The translations under genes and the position numbers were made by a program. Of a DNA stretch of 64,000 nucleotides, positions 46,490 to 58,345 are shown one piece after another. Below the pieces are notes generated by a model. It made no database searches. It was not told the DNA's origin and saw only the letters and a program-made list of their open reading frames with translations. Source of the stretch: Laetiporus sulphureus 93-53 (Eukaryota > Basidiomycota > Agaricomycetes > Polyporales > Laetiporaceae); the NCBI RefSeq assembly GCF_001632365.1, contig NW_024468511.1, positions 1,502,899 to 1,566,898 on the forward strand, read 5' to 3'. Every line of letters starts with the position of its first letter. The first letter of the stretch is position 1.

Positions 46490-48245
46490 TGAGACCAAAT
46501 ATCCGTCAGGCAAGAGGCCGACTTACCTGCAGAGAGCTCGCTGCCCCGAGCACCTGGAGCCACGAGCAGAGAGACAATAGACAAGGACCACTTGCATCGT
46601 CGGTGTTCACCATCGAATCGATGGAAGGCTGAGCTGCATTGAGGAAGATGGGCGACTTCGCAAACGGATCACTAGGAGAAAGAATATGCACCTGCTGCGC
46701 GGACACATGTACATGTGCCAGATCAAAAACAAACGCACGGTGTAGAACGAGTTAGAAAAATGCGAGCAGATAATGCGTGCAACGGTAGACGGCATCGGAT
46801 GGATGAACGTTCTGCAACATTCTTTTAGCTGCAGTGGTTGATGAGCTGGGGCTGCAGAAAGACTGGGACGATGAGGACAATGAGGACAATGAGGACAACG
46901 AGGACAACGAGGACAATGAGGACAACGAGGACGACGGGGACTGTCATTTTCTTTTGTGCTCAAGTAAGCCGAATCATATTTTATTTCAATGCTACGCTAG
47001 AAGACTACGACGGCGACGACGACGATGACGACACTGTCCGCTCAACGGACATGACGCCGAGGAGGCCACCCCACCAAGGGGGCAACCACCACCATGGCAG
47101 GTGGCGAAGGAAAAAAGGCGCTTAAGCGGGTGCTGGGGGTAATATAAAGTTCTTTGTTCAGGGCAGGTCTGCCACTTTCATATCGGGATATATGTTCTCA
47201 CCATCACAGTCTGCCACTTCCAGATCAGGATATATGTTCCCACCCCACGCACAGAATGCGGGGGAGGCAATAATTGTGGCGCACACGCAGGTGTGGGAAC
47301 ATATATCTCGATATGGAAGTGGCAGACCTGCCCTGAACAAAGAACTTTATATTACCCCCAGCACCCGCTTAAGCGCCTTTTTTTCTTCACCACCTGCCAT
47401 GGTGGTGGTTGCCCCCTTGGTGGAGCGGCCTCCTCGGCGTTATGTCCGTTGAGCGAACAGTGTTGTCGTCATTGTCGGCGGCGTCATCGTTGTCGTCAGC
47501 CTCGTCGGCGTGGGTGTCGTAGTCTTCTAGCGTAGCATTGAAATAAAATATGATTCAGCTTACTTGAGCGCAAAAGAAAACGACAGTCCCCGTCGTCCTC
47601 GTTGTCCTCGTTGTCCTCGTTGTCCCCATCATTTCTGTCATCTCTGTCGTCCCCGTCGTCCTCGTCGTCCCTGTCGTCCCCATCATCCTCATCATTCTCA
47701 TCGTCCCTGTCATCCTCATAGCAAGAGCTCATCGACCACCGCAGCTAAAAGACGTAGTGGGACGTCGTCCGTCCGATGCCGTCCACCGTCGCACGCATCA
47801 TTCGCTCATGCTTTCCTAAGTCGTTTCTCGCCATGCATTTGTTTGTGATCCAGAACATGTGTCCGCAGCAGGTGTGTCTATTATTTTCCTTAGGCTCCAT
47901 CTTCGAAGTCGCCCATCTTCCTCGATGTAGCCTGGCTTTCCGTCGTTTCGGATGGTGACACCGACACTGACACCGACGCATTGTTTTCCGCTTCCGTCTG
48001 TGGCTGCTCAGAGCAGTGGGCTTTCTGTGCAGGTACATCCGTGTCTATTGTTGTTTCTACGTCGATACTCATTATCCAAATGGCTGTAGCGCACATCTCC
48101 GGCAGTTTGTATTGTAGCAGTGGGTTCCTCAACGCGTGCGCTGCAGGTGAGTTCGTCCCTATATCCGTCGTCGATTAGCTTGTCCGAACTGTAATTCAGA
48201 TCTCGTCAAAATTGTTGATGAGCCACCTTGATTACACTCTCCTGA
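46490..48245. repeat. Large fold-back repeat, copy B (intact palindrome with minisatellites)
   Basis: Inverted arms of about 700 bp (46490-47200 and 47290-48060) around a ~90-bp centre. Pairs include CTACGCTAGAAGACTACGAC with GTCGTAGTCTTCTAGCGTAG, GTAATATAAAGTTCTTTG with its complement at 47340, and CATATCGGGATATATGTTC with GGAACATATATCTCGATATG. The left arm holds about eight units of GAGGACAAY (46865-46940) and the right arm the complementary GTCCTCGTT series (47580-47720). The ends carry the CTGCAG / TGTGCAGGTA block shared with the ~170-bp repeat. 48060-48245 repeats 28940-29180 of copy A. Confidence 0.8.
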
Positions 48246-48394
48246 TCCCTCGAGAGAAGTCGTCCTTGCAGAACTTACCGTAAACCACGAGATGTGTGGA
48301 AATACTGTTACAAGTCTGACTTTCGGCCAGAGTTCGTTGAACTCTGGTTGAACTCACTCAGTCAACTTCTCCTCCACGCCATAAGTCTATTATA

Positions 48395-51354
48395 ATGTCG
48401 GACAAGGTGATAATTTATTCTTTGATATCTGAGTAGTAGTTCACATTGAATTGCATTAGCACGTGCCAGTCAACGAGTATCTCGACCTCAAAGCCTCCGT
48501 GGATGATGATGGGGAGACTGAGGTGATGGAGGAAGACGATCAGCCTTTGTCAGGTGAGTCACAGCGCATGACGTGCGAACCTCAGCTGATAGATTCATAG
48601 ATTTCATTGAAGACGGTAGTGTACACTCAGAAGATGAGGTCTCATCTGTTCGGGCTGGAAGTGCATCCAACGAAGAAGAAAAAGAAGAAGAAAATCTTGC
48701 GAAGGAAATCGCGCATTATTACGTGATGCATTCGAGGGCTCCTCGAGCCTTTCTGATGGACCTCGATGCATTGGAGTCTCTTCGGGCCCCTGAGCTGATG
48801 GATCCTACATTGTGGATGGTGAAGACCAGGGTAAGTATCGTGCATTCTCACTTACATCGCCGATTGGCACTGAAAATCGTCCAGCTGAACTGTGCTCTTC
48901 GAGCACTCTGTCTCATCTTTGGTGCATTGGCCCTCACAGCAGCATCTGTAACACAGTCTGCAGGTCCATCTGATCCTATAACACAGCCTGCGGGTCCATC
49001 TGGTCCTGAAGGCTCTGCAGCGCTGCCACGTCAAAGCATCTCACCACCAGCGAACCCTGCAGAGAACCCAATCATACAGTCCATATCCCTTTACGAGAAG
49101 GGTACACCGGTTCGTCGCACTGATCACATTTACATTGAAGCGCGAGCGCTGGCCAATGTCATGCGCGCATGTTCACTGGCATCTCATCTACTTCTGAGTG
49201 TTCAGCCGGTCCATGTACCATTAGAGCAGCGGATTCCCCTCTACATCTTTGCAGCTGATACTGTCGTAGAGCCTTGCTTTGCTAGAATCGAATACGGACT
49301 TTACAAGTGGGACCTTGCATATGTGGAGGACATTGATGATGCAATCATCTGGGCTGTTCCCCGCATTTCTTATTCGCGAAAGCGGCCATCGCGTCCAGCA
49401 GCACAACTTTTTGACCACGTGAAGGCTGTGGAAGTGTTTGGCGCTGAATCTGTCAAGAAAAGGAAACCCGTTGCTGGCACGCAAGAGTTCAGCTTTCACA
49501 ACAAGTGATTCAGAGACAGACTTGTGCATCTGAAATACGACGCTCGTTCACTGGCACCTGTGGTTGATGCACCCCATGAAGCCGAGATCTCGTCGTTTAT
49601 GCATTGCCGCTGGATCTCGCCGATAGCGCTCAACCGTCTCATTCACAAAGTGTACATCGCAAGTCTGGCCGTTGGTGATCATGTACATGTAATAGACAGA
49701 GAATTATCTGGCACAGAAGGGGTCATACGAAGCGTCAGAGAGGACTGCGCTGAAGTGGCATTCGGTCAGGACAATATTCAAGCAGCTACGGTGCTGTTAC
49801 GCAGCCTCAAGAGGTTTTTCCACTCAGGTGATAGCGTGCGGGTTGTGCGAGGTAATTACCGCAGAGTTAAAGGATTCGTTTTGACAAACGAGACTGACAA
49901 GGATGAGCTGCGGTTACTCGATCATAAAAAGAATCACGAGGTGCGTTTTCCACTTTCCACAATGTCATGGGCTGAACCTATGTAAAGATTGTCGTGAGAC
50001 CTCGCGATGTCATCAAGCACGAGCTGGAACTGCAGTTCTTCACTGCACCAGAAGAGCGAGTGGCATCACACAGCAGCAGTCACGAACATGAATTGCATGA
50101 ACATGAATCATCAACAAGCTCGCGCTCCCTGTCCGAGATACACAGAAAGTACATCATGGAACATGTGACGATCATCCACGGCGAGTACAAAGGCTGGAAG
50201 AGATACCTAACGAATATCTGGAATGACCATTATCAAGTCGTGCTGGATGCTCCTCACGGTGTTGTATTATGGTGCCCCATAGAAGAGGTTGGCCTGACAA
50301 GGTGCGTCATATGATAGATTTTTAGAGTGATGCTGACTTCCACTTCGATTTCCAGCAATAAAGATGAGATCACTCCGTTTGCGTCAATCGATGATACGTG
50401 GGTGCCGGCTGAAAAAGCTGGTGGAAATTTATCAGAATTGATTGCAGCTGCGGGGGGGTCAACTCCACTGTGGTCACCCGATGCTGAGCCTCTTGGTCCC
50501 GAATGGCCTGAAACCGCGGAAGATTACTGACAGAGAGCAGCATGGGTAGCATCATCTGACATTTCAGATATATCGATGGTCGTCATGCTGGACCGACTTG
50601 CTGCAGAGGCGAGTGGTGCAGATGCGAGTGATGCAAATGTGGGTGTCCTTTCACCACTCCAGCTGAAAAGCCTCCTCCACCTGACAGTAAGTTTTCGGAA
50701 TCACGATGAATCCGGAATATCACTCATGCGGTATGTTTTAGAACCTGTTACGGTGAAAGAAATCTTGGATCAGCTTGCTTCGAGTTCGAGTGCTCCTTCC
50801 ACCATCTCACATGCGAAATCTCCTGCCACTCACGGTAAGTCTGAATTGCGACATCTCCAATCCGGAATATTACTCATGTGATATGTCGTTTAGAATCTGT
50901 CAGCCTCGATGTCTTTTTATCAGATCCACGAGTGCGTGAAGTGTTATCGAAGATTCGCACGCTTCCTCTTAGGATACACGGCACCGAACACATCCACGTT
51001 GTCGACAACAGGTGCTGCGAAGTCGACCTTTGTATCGACGAGACATTAGCTTTGTCTGGCTTCGACCAGCTTCTCGTGAAATCGTACCTAGGACGTGGGC
51101 TTTATCGAAGATACACACTTCCTGCGACGTCGTTCGAGACATGCCCTCCCGAGATCAATGATGATGCCCTGGTCATCGCAGGTGAACATACCGGTACAGT
51201 GGCATTTGTAGTATCAGGTGGCGAGGGGCCATGGATGTTACGGCTGCCTCAAGTGAAGCTGCCTCGTTGGAGGTCTAAGAAAAAGCTGTGTCCGCAGCCG
51301 ATGGAGATCACGGTGTCGTATAATGACCTGATCTATGTCTTGAAAAGACAGTAG
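48395..51354 (+). pseudogene. Spt5-like protein with NGN-like and KOW domains, in the transposon island
   Basis: ATG 48395 with a 12-nt exon (MSDK) joins to HVPVNEYLDLKASVDDDGET, then an acidic region (DFIEDGSVHSEDEV, EEEKEEENL). An NGN-like segment follows (IYIEARALANVMRACSLASH), then RIEYGLYKWDLAYVEDIDD and PRISYSRKRPSRPAAQLFD. After a TGA at 49506-49508 (NK-stop-FRDRL) the frame continues with two clear KOW motifs (VGDHVHVIDRELSGTEGVI and GDSVRVVRGNYRRVKGFVL). A third KOW (MEHVTIIHGEYKGWKRYL) follows an intron, and more exons run to YNDLIYVLKRQ and TAG at 51352-51354. Spt5 is the universal elongation factor of RNA polymerases; this is a diverged, repeat-associated relative, not the housekeeping gene. 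The single TGA makes it probably non-functional. A 3' fragment recurs at 30440. Confidence 0.7.
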
Positions 51355-51751
51355 TTAGTTGTCTGTACTTTGTCACGAGCGCAAATAATGAGTCGTAATC
51401 TGCTATCTATGCATATCCTGTGTGATAATAAGTTCCAAAGTGCCTTCTAAAAGACAAAGTATGCAAAAGTGCAGTTGCCCATCATATATCCAAAATCTGT
51501 GACATTAATTGTGGTGTGCGTAAATCCTTGTGTTAAATTCATAAAATAGACATAAAATTTGCCCTTAGGATATGGTTAAGCATATTTTATAATCCCATTA
51601 TCATTTACAAATGCCCAATGTGTAAAGCAATCTGCCGGTTTGACAAATAGATACCCAATTTTTATAATACTAATTCACATTTTCTTTCCATTTTACATGC
51701 AGAAAAATGGCCCCATGTCTGGGGTGACTACCCGACAGAGACCACGACTTT

Positions 51752-51820
51752 GGGAGCATCGAACCCGCGACTTGATAGAATTCAATTGTATGCGAAGCGA
51801 GTGCGCTACCCAAAGGACCA
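51752..51820 (-). repeat. tRNA-Ala-like fragment, tandem copy 1
   Basis: On the minus strand it reads TGGTCCTTTGGGTAGCGC (A-box/D-arm-like), then CTCGCTTCGCATAC, which resembles the Ala(CGC) anticodon loop, and CGCGGGTTCGATGCTCCC (B-box/T-arm-like). The 3' half of the anticodon stem is missing and the acceptor stem does not close, so it is a degenerate tRNA or a SINE head. Confidence 0.55.
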
Positions 51821-51830
51821 AGCTCACTGC

Positions 51831-51899
51831 GGGAGCATCGAACCCGCGACTTGATACAATCAAACTGTATGCGAAGCGAGCACGCTATCCAATGGGCCA
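51831..51899 (-). repeat. tRNA-Ala-like fragment, tandem copy 2
   Basis: Second copy, 79 bp downstream on the plus strand, about 80 percent identical to copy 1 and with the same defects. Both boxes of a Pol III promoter are recognisable. Confidence 0.55.
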
Positions 51900-51997
51900 A
51901 ATGACTGGCATACTGAACTAGTCAGTGTTAACTTCGGAGGTCGAAAAACCTGCTATAGGCCTGAGGCCTAAAGCGGCCTCGATACTAGTACATGAGT

Positions 51998-54900
51998 TCA
52001 TGCTATGACTCGGGCTGACCATCCTGGATTGTTCACGCCAATTTCTCCCACGCCTCCCTCAATCACTGTATCCACAACGAGCTCCAAGGTGGGAGAAACG
52101 GCCGTATCCTGCAACGCCCACAGTGCGACAGCAACGGTGCTGCAGAAGTGTCCGCATCACATTAGGCTGCGAACACATACATAACATTTTTTTACTAACT
52201 TTGTTCCTGAATAGTCGAGAAGACCTTGATGGACTGGAAACTTGCTTTGAGGACCAATGTTGGCAACGCGCTGAGTGGCCGTGGTTGAGTCGAGGCAATA
52301 TCTAGGTCGACAGGAATACATACCTTTCCGTAGTTCCAGCCATTCACGAAGAGCGTCGCACGGTATGGCTGGTCCATGGTGTCGAATTGGAAGGATATGA
52401 GCACATCGGTACCCTCTGGAATAGATAAATCGAACGTGGTCACGAAGAACCCGACGCCAGCACCACCAGAAGGAAGGCCGTCAGAGAGATCACGTTCCTC
52501 CCAAGACGACGTATCGTATCCTGGAAGGTGCCATCCCTCACGTTCGCCGTACAGACCGCCCTCGTTCAGGACCCCTCTGACCTTGTCCGGGTAGCTGTGA
52601 TTTATGCATTCGTCAGCACTGCCACCGGTATGTTGTGAAATGACCCACTTCGTATAACCTCCCATTTTGCCTTGCACCTTCCACTCCGTGAAGCTCCCGC
52701 CAGTCAGCAGGAAGCCAGGTATACCACGTGGCGATTTCTCTGCGTAACAACCTATCAGCCTAAAACCATAAACTCACATGCGAACGCATACCATCGGGGT
52801 TTTCGTCGTTACCCATACCATCCTAGGGGGGTCGAAATCAAGATTCGTGCCTGACTTGTGAATCTAAGAGCGAACCTGAATAACAGTGATCACGTTGTCC
52901 TCTTCGATGCGGACCGATTCCTCAGGGAACGTGTACAGCGCAGTGGTCTGCTCAGCCGATACGTCCCATGTAGAGTTGATGAAGCGGTCATTGATCCAGA
53001 CTGAGCCGGCAAACGCTGAGCAAACAAAGGAAACTCAGTATGTGCTACATGTCAAAAGATGTATCACATGCCGTCTCCTCCGTTGATAGTCAGATTTGCG
53101 GAAGTTTCAGAACCGGTACCGTTGAAATGCCCGCGCCACAGGACAATATTCTCACAACTAGGAGCTGTCAGCAATCTTACGGCGCCCTAAGTTCCGTTCA
53201 CACTTACAACCCGTAGTCACAACCTGAAATAAAGTTAAACGATCAACGTTGAAAGGAGATAGTACCAAGCTCACTAACCAAAGAGTACGCGGCCATCTCC
53301 ATACAGAGGTCCGGGAGTAATGTTAGTAGTGGTGTGATTGGCGATGATCCAGTCTGCATCAGAGAAGTTGGACAGCACTTCAGGCAGACTGTCTGCATAC
53401 CGCCAGCCGGCAAGCGATGGAACCGTGATCGATTTCAGCGACGAACTGATGGTCAGATTTCCAGAGAGTATGCCGTCTGCGATGTTAACGGCATCAACTT
53501 CGACGCCATTCCACGATATGCTCGTCACTTCCTCCGGCGCAACAACAGTCAGTATGATGCTCTTGTTCAGGTCCCCTCTCAAGGCGAGATGCCCGGATGA
53601 TAAGCTAGCATTGCGCACAAGATATGGACCACCGACGAGGATGGTTGAGTTGGAGCCAAATTGCCAGTAGTTCTCGAAAGACGTGGCGGTCGTGGACGGT
53701 ATCACTGGGGCCCAGTAAGTTGCCGCGGTAACGGGGTCGCTGTACAGGATTAGCTGCGAATCCGACTCATAAAGAGGAATGAGCCCTTCGATTCCCGCTA
53801 GTAGCGTGATGGTGGAGTATCCTCCCGTCCCTGCATTGGAGATGGAGACTTGAGATGATGAGGCCTTGGTCCCGCTTCCCTTCAATGTCAGTGCTATTTC
53901 GTTACTCTGGTCCGTGTCGCCGTAGAGGAAGAGAACGTCACGACTGCCGATTGTACCAGCGAAGAATACACTGGCGGTCGAATATAGAACACTGGAGTTT
54001 GCGCCGTAGGAGTAGTCTACTACTAGGACTTTGCTCTGTCGTCCATTGATAGCGATAGAATCAATGGTCCGCGGGATAGATAAAGTTCCTTCTGATGTCG
54101 GAACGGAAATCCGGAAAGTGATATCCGCCCTACAATAAAACCGGTTAGACAAGTGCGTGAAAGCAGCCTAAATCCACGAACTCTCACATGGAGCTAGAGT
54201 TGCTCTGTCGAACAATATAAAATCCAGTACCACTGTCGGGGTTGCGCAACCATGTCACATATGCCTCCGACCCGTTAACGACCACTCCAGGCATCCCAGT
54301 ATCGGTATCGCCTATCCAGTCGGTCTTGCGGAACTCGGGAGAGCTTCTCAGGAAGAGTCCCTGACGCTTGAGTTCGTCATACTTGTCAGAGAGCACGCGA
54401 TTCTCGCGTATGGAGGAGCCGTAATCGTAGCTGGTAAAAGTCAGAGGAAATGATGGGTATTGAGTTGAAATGCAGCCGCACCTTGTGTACACTCCGGGGT
54501 ACGGAAGACCTCCCCAGCTAGTTCCGCTGCATATGATGGTATTAGACTATGTTATAGAAATACGCCACCTGCACTAACCCGTAGACCATATAGTATGAGA
54601 TCATCTTCACGTTGGACGCCCAATTCTGCTTGTAGAAAACGTCCTCGAAGTCCACGCCTGTCAAAATCTCACAATTGTTGTACCCAGTTCCTCCCCAAGG
54701 ATCGAACGAGCCGCCTGTTGTTCGCGACGGTCTGAGACAAATGGCCACCCTACGGTAGACTAGATGCTCACCTTGGAACTCGGGCATGTACCACGGCTCA
54801 CCAGGGTCGGTCTCCTCGTGATACTGATGATAATTTGCGACGACCGAGCTCCAGACTATCGGATCGGAGCAATCGAACCCCTGAGGATACGAATCCTACA

Positions 54901-56306
54901 GGAAACAAAATAAGACGATCAACACAGTGTCGCGCTTGGAGTGTGAAGTCAAAACGCACCAGGCCATATATATCTACGGCGCCTGTACCGTTGATGAAGT
55001 TCTGGCCCTCACCGGGGTCATTGTAGGTCCTGTTTGTCTGCCATGAACAATCATTCCGATGACAGGCGCATGCACGAAGGCCTACAATGGCACGACAACA
55101 CCGGCTTCGCGGTATGTGTTCTCAAGTTCCACGAAGTATTCACCAGTAACGGCATTTTGTTCGTACTCATTGTCTTTGATTCACAAGGTCAGCGACATGC
55201 GCAGCGCCATATTCAGCATTTCATGCCTTACCTATCTGCAACACTGAAGGTCGTGCATCAGCGCCATTCTCATTGTTTCCGAAATTCATATCATACTCAC
55301 AGAGGATGGGTCCTCCCCCTGTAACCTGATTCGGAACAACGCTTGCGGCGACCTCCTTAACATATGGCATCCAGGCTTCCATGTAATCGGTCGCGTTCGT
55401 GCGTAACTCGCCAGCTACGAGACTCGTCGCCCAGAGGGCAATTCCACCGGCGTTTGTCTCGGCATTGATCTACAAACCCGCTTCACAGAAGGTTCAGCTG
55501 CACCTGAATGATGACTCACATATGGACCTATGGGACTCTCATAAGAGGAATAATGGGCTCAAAGACCAAATGTGGAACGCACCCGGTCTTAGTGTAACAA
55601 AGATTCCAGCTTGCTTCGCTGCATCAAAGACAGGCTGCAGCGCTCTCCAGTCGTTGAAGTCCAACACACCAGGAGCGGGATTCGTCAATGTCCCTGTCAT
55701 CGTGAACCGGTCAAAGTGCAGCTTGTAGATGGCTTACATACCACTCACAATGAACATAAATGCTGTCAAAGAATATACATTAGTTGCCATTTGAGACATC
55801 TCCATGCAGCATACAAAATATCAAATGAAGTAAGACATGTTCTTGGGTTATATAAAGATCTCACCCGCTCAAGAAGTAACGTCAACGCAGCAACAAAGGG
55901 ATGTCTCCCATCCGAACTTACCTGACACCATTCAGACCCGCAGCAACCATTTTCTGAAAGATATCCAGCCATAAGTCTGGAACCGGTAGTCGAAAAGTAT
56001 GAAATTCTCCGGAGCTGAAATGATGGCAGTTCAATTAGTGAATTCTCGCTGTTCTCACCTCACTCACTGTAGAAACATCCTTTGGTCATTGAGGAAAATA
56101 GTGTAGTTATCCCATTGAACGATGTCTGTGTAGTTGTCCGACTTCCTAGTAGGCTCAGATGCGGTGACAACATCCTGCAGTGCCTTCCGCACGTTCTTTC
56201 TGAAACTCAATGCACTGGTGGTCCGTGTAATTGGCCAAGTAAGCAGGACCAACAAGAGCGAAAGGAGAGCAGGGAACGCCCATCGCGAGCAACGACTTGA
56301 TACCAT
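51998..56306 (-). CDS. GH35 beta-galactosidase, multi-exon, signal-anchored or secreted
   Basis: Retaining exo-beta-galactosidase of about 1000 residues. The N-terminal hydrophobic segment ([18 protein letters not shown]) is a signal or anchor. Seen: [34 protein letters not shown], the motif [14 protein letters not shown], the acid/base site LQIDNEYEQ (Glu in NEY), [11 protein letters not shown], the nucleophile in [14 protein letters not shown] and [20 protein letters not shown]. Beta-sandwich domains follow ([10 protein letters not shown] through the GH35 domain 2 region), then jelly-roll domains with [37 protein letters not shown], and the end [13 protein letters not shown]. Two micro-exons, 55527-55520 (8 nt, encoding most of GPY) and 55243-55232 (12 nt, encoding LLQI up to the acid/base loop), are needed to keep the motifs. 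No lesion seen. Likely role: removing terminal galactose from hemicellulose or pectin side chains. Confidence 0.92.
55232..55243 (-). other. 12-nt micro-exon of the GH35 gene
   Basis: TGTTGCAGATAG between a CAG acceptor and GTAAGG donor. It joins ATC-CTC-T upstream to AC-AAT-GAG downstream and builds the acid/base loop ILLLQIDNEYEQ. Confidence 0.8.
55520..55527 (-). other. 8-nt micro-exon of the GH35 gene
   Basis: GTCCATAT between an upstream TAG acceptor and a downstream GTGAGT donor. It joins CCG-G upstream to ATC-AAT downstream and restores the family motif RPGPYINAET exactly. Without it the frame and the motif are lost. Confidence 0.8.
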
Positions 56307-58345
56307 TCTAGCACGACGACACCCCACCGTCTCCGGACCGCTGTCTTTATAGTGCCGAAGCAGTCCTGCCTGCCTGTATGACAACAGAACATTTTCCCAA
56401 GGACGGTCGACGAGCATACTGCAGGCGGTCCGGCGGACTGCTGTTCGGGTGGTACACGAGAAGGTTCACGCGAAAAGCGTTCCTGCGAAGCGTGCTTCAT
56501 TCACGTGATGTTCCACCTGATGTAGCGTCTGACCTCTCTTCTGCTTCGTTCACCGCGAAAACGCATAGCTATCGGTCCGTGTTGGGCGGAAGATATATGG
56601 CTCAATTTTCTAGCATTGGGATCGTTCTCTCAGGTAACGTCTGAGAAGGCTACGGTCGTGAAGCAACGTTTATGTGGACGGGCTGTTTTTGCAGAAATTG
56701 ACATCCTGGGGATACAGAAGGATTCTTGACTGTAACCTGCTGTGACGCAGGTGCTGGACGATCCTGTAATTGCTGGGCCTAGGAAAGTGGAAAATATTAG
56801 TTCTAATATATTCACACTTCCTAGCCCCAAGGCTTAGTTCGCGCATTACAGCAAAAGCTCACGGAACATAAACTCACAGTGATCCTTCCCACGCTCCGTT
56901 CAAAACGGTACGTTCTCTCCACCAAGGTCGACGAGCATGTCGCATATGATTCGTGAACCTCGAAATTTACGGACATCCGGATTGCCGCACCCAGCCTCTG
57001 TTTTCTCAACAGCAGAACCCTGCGTGATGCCGACTGGAAGTAAATCCCAGGACTGATGACGCAGAAGCAATGCATTTCATCAATCACACCCTTATGAAGA
57101 AACCTCCGCAGAGAGCCTGTGCTTAGCGGTATTTTTGAACAGCGTCTATCAGCGGCATGAGGATACATGGGGATGATGGGTACTTTACCCGACAGCAAAA
57201 ACGCTTCGGCTGCTGACTAATCGGTCGATTTCGCGCAATTCCAGGTGCCAGATGTCAGAGAAGCCACGGGAAGCAACAGATTGATGCTGAGCAAGAATGT
57301 GCCGTAAAATGCAAGATTTTGTTCAACAGTCGGTGCAGATGCGATCGGAGCAAGATCTCTCGTAGGCATCGTCCAGATACCGGTCACTGGTCAGGGGTTC
57401 AATCTCGGGTGAGGAGCCCAAGAAAATGTGCGCTACGCGGGACCAATTAGTACAAACCGTAACTGTGAGAAGACCGTAACTGGACGGACTGACTCGGACG
57501 CGGCGTACTACGTTGAGACATGCATTGAAACCTTCTCAGGCTCCCTGAAGACGATAGCCGAATGCGCGTCATGAATATTTGTAGCTGGCATATGCATCAT
57601 CGTCAAGGTGACATAGTAACGTTATGCTCGAGGACCGCTGAGCACTCTTACTATAAGACTTCCTTTGACGCAACTGCATGCGATAGCTCCCAGTCATTGT
57701 TGCAAAACGGTCCAATGGAGGAGGATGTGCGGCCTCCAGTGATGCGAAGATCTGCCAAGACATACAACGTTTGCATAAGCTTCCTTTGATGTCAGAAATC
57801 ACCCAACAACGACGCGGCCATTAAAGCAGACCATAGCTACGAGCAGTGTTGAGCGACAGCCTGAGGCAGACCGTCCGGAAAGAATAAATCTCCTCAATCC
57901 AGTCCTGCGCGTCATATCGAATGTCGCAGATGGCACGTCTTGATTGAAAGATGTCGATGGAAGACTCTGAGGTCGGACGCCGGAGCGAAAGCCCCGGACT
58001 GTTTGTCGCCTGCAGCGCAAAATGCAGCTATCCCGAACGGACGCATAGTGCATCCACGAAGTCGTATATTATGACATGTTGTTTGCGCATATAACTATAT
58101 CCATGTAACGAGTGCGTATGGCATTGACATGCTGGTGAATGGGTTCTCAACCCCCCTTAATATGGCACAAAGTGGACGACCCCTCAAGGCCTCACTCCCC
58201 GGTCCGACCCAAAATAACGATCCGCCATGATCGATCGTTCGTAAAATACTGCTTTATCACTCGTGCAGAGCTGAAAGCATCGTCATCTAGTCCGAGGGCG
58301 CGACGGTTCGGTTTGAATGACTGTAGTCACGGATTCCTCTAATAC
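56307..58345. other. Intergenic region, GH35 5' side to the DUF6534 gene
   Basis: About 2 kb with no gene supported on either strand. It should contain the GH35 promoter just above 56306 and the 3' end of the DUF6534 gene. A GGTTCAATC B-box-like string at 57393 has no matching A-box. Confidence 0.5.

Larger units (their letters stand above)
51355..51997. other. AT-rich spacer at the right edge of the transposon island
   Basis: 51400-51720 is strongly AT-rich without coding potential. It contains two tRNA-like copies (listed) and then the 3' region of the GH35 gene. The change of composition here marks the return to host gene space. Confidence 0.5.

Noticed and set aside
46834..47848. Asp/Glu/Asn-, Arg/Thr- and Pro/Arg/Cys-rich open frames
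   Set aside because: They are translations of the GAGGACAAY minisatellite and its complement in the fold-back arms, with equal openness in several frames.
55150..55330. GH35 acid/base site missing or replaced by exon-internal sequence
   Set aside because: The 12-nt micro-exon at 55232-55243 restores the expected loop, so the catalytic Glu is present.
57385..57420. Possible tRNA gene (GGGGTTCAATCTCG resembles a B-box)
   Set aside because: No A-box at the right distance and no acceptor or anticodon stem could be paired.
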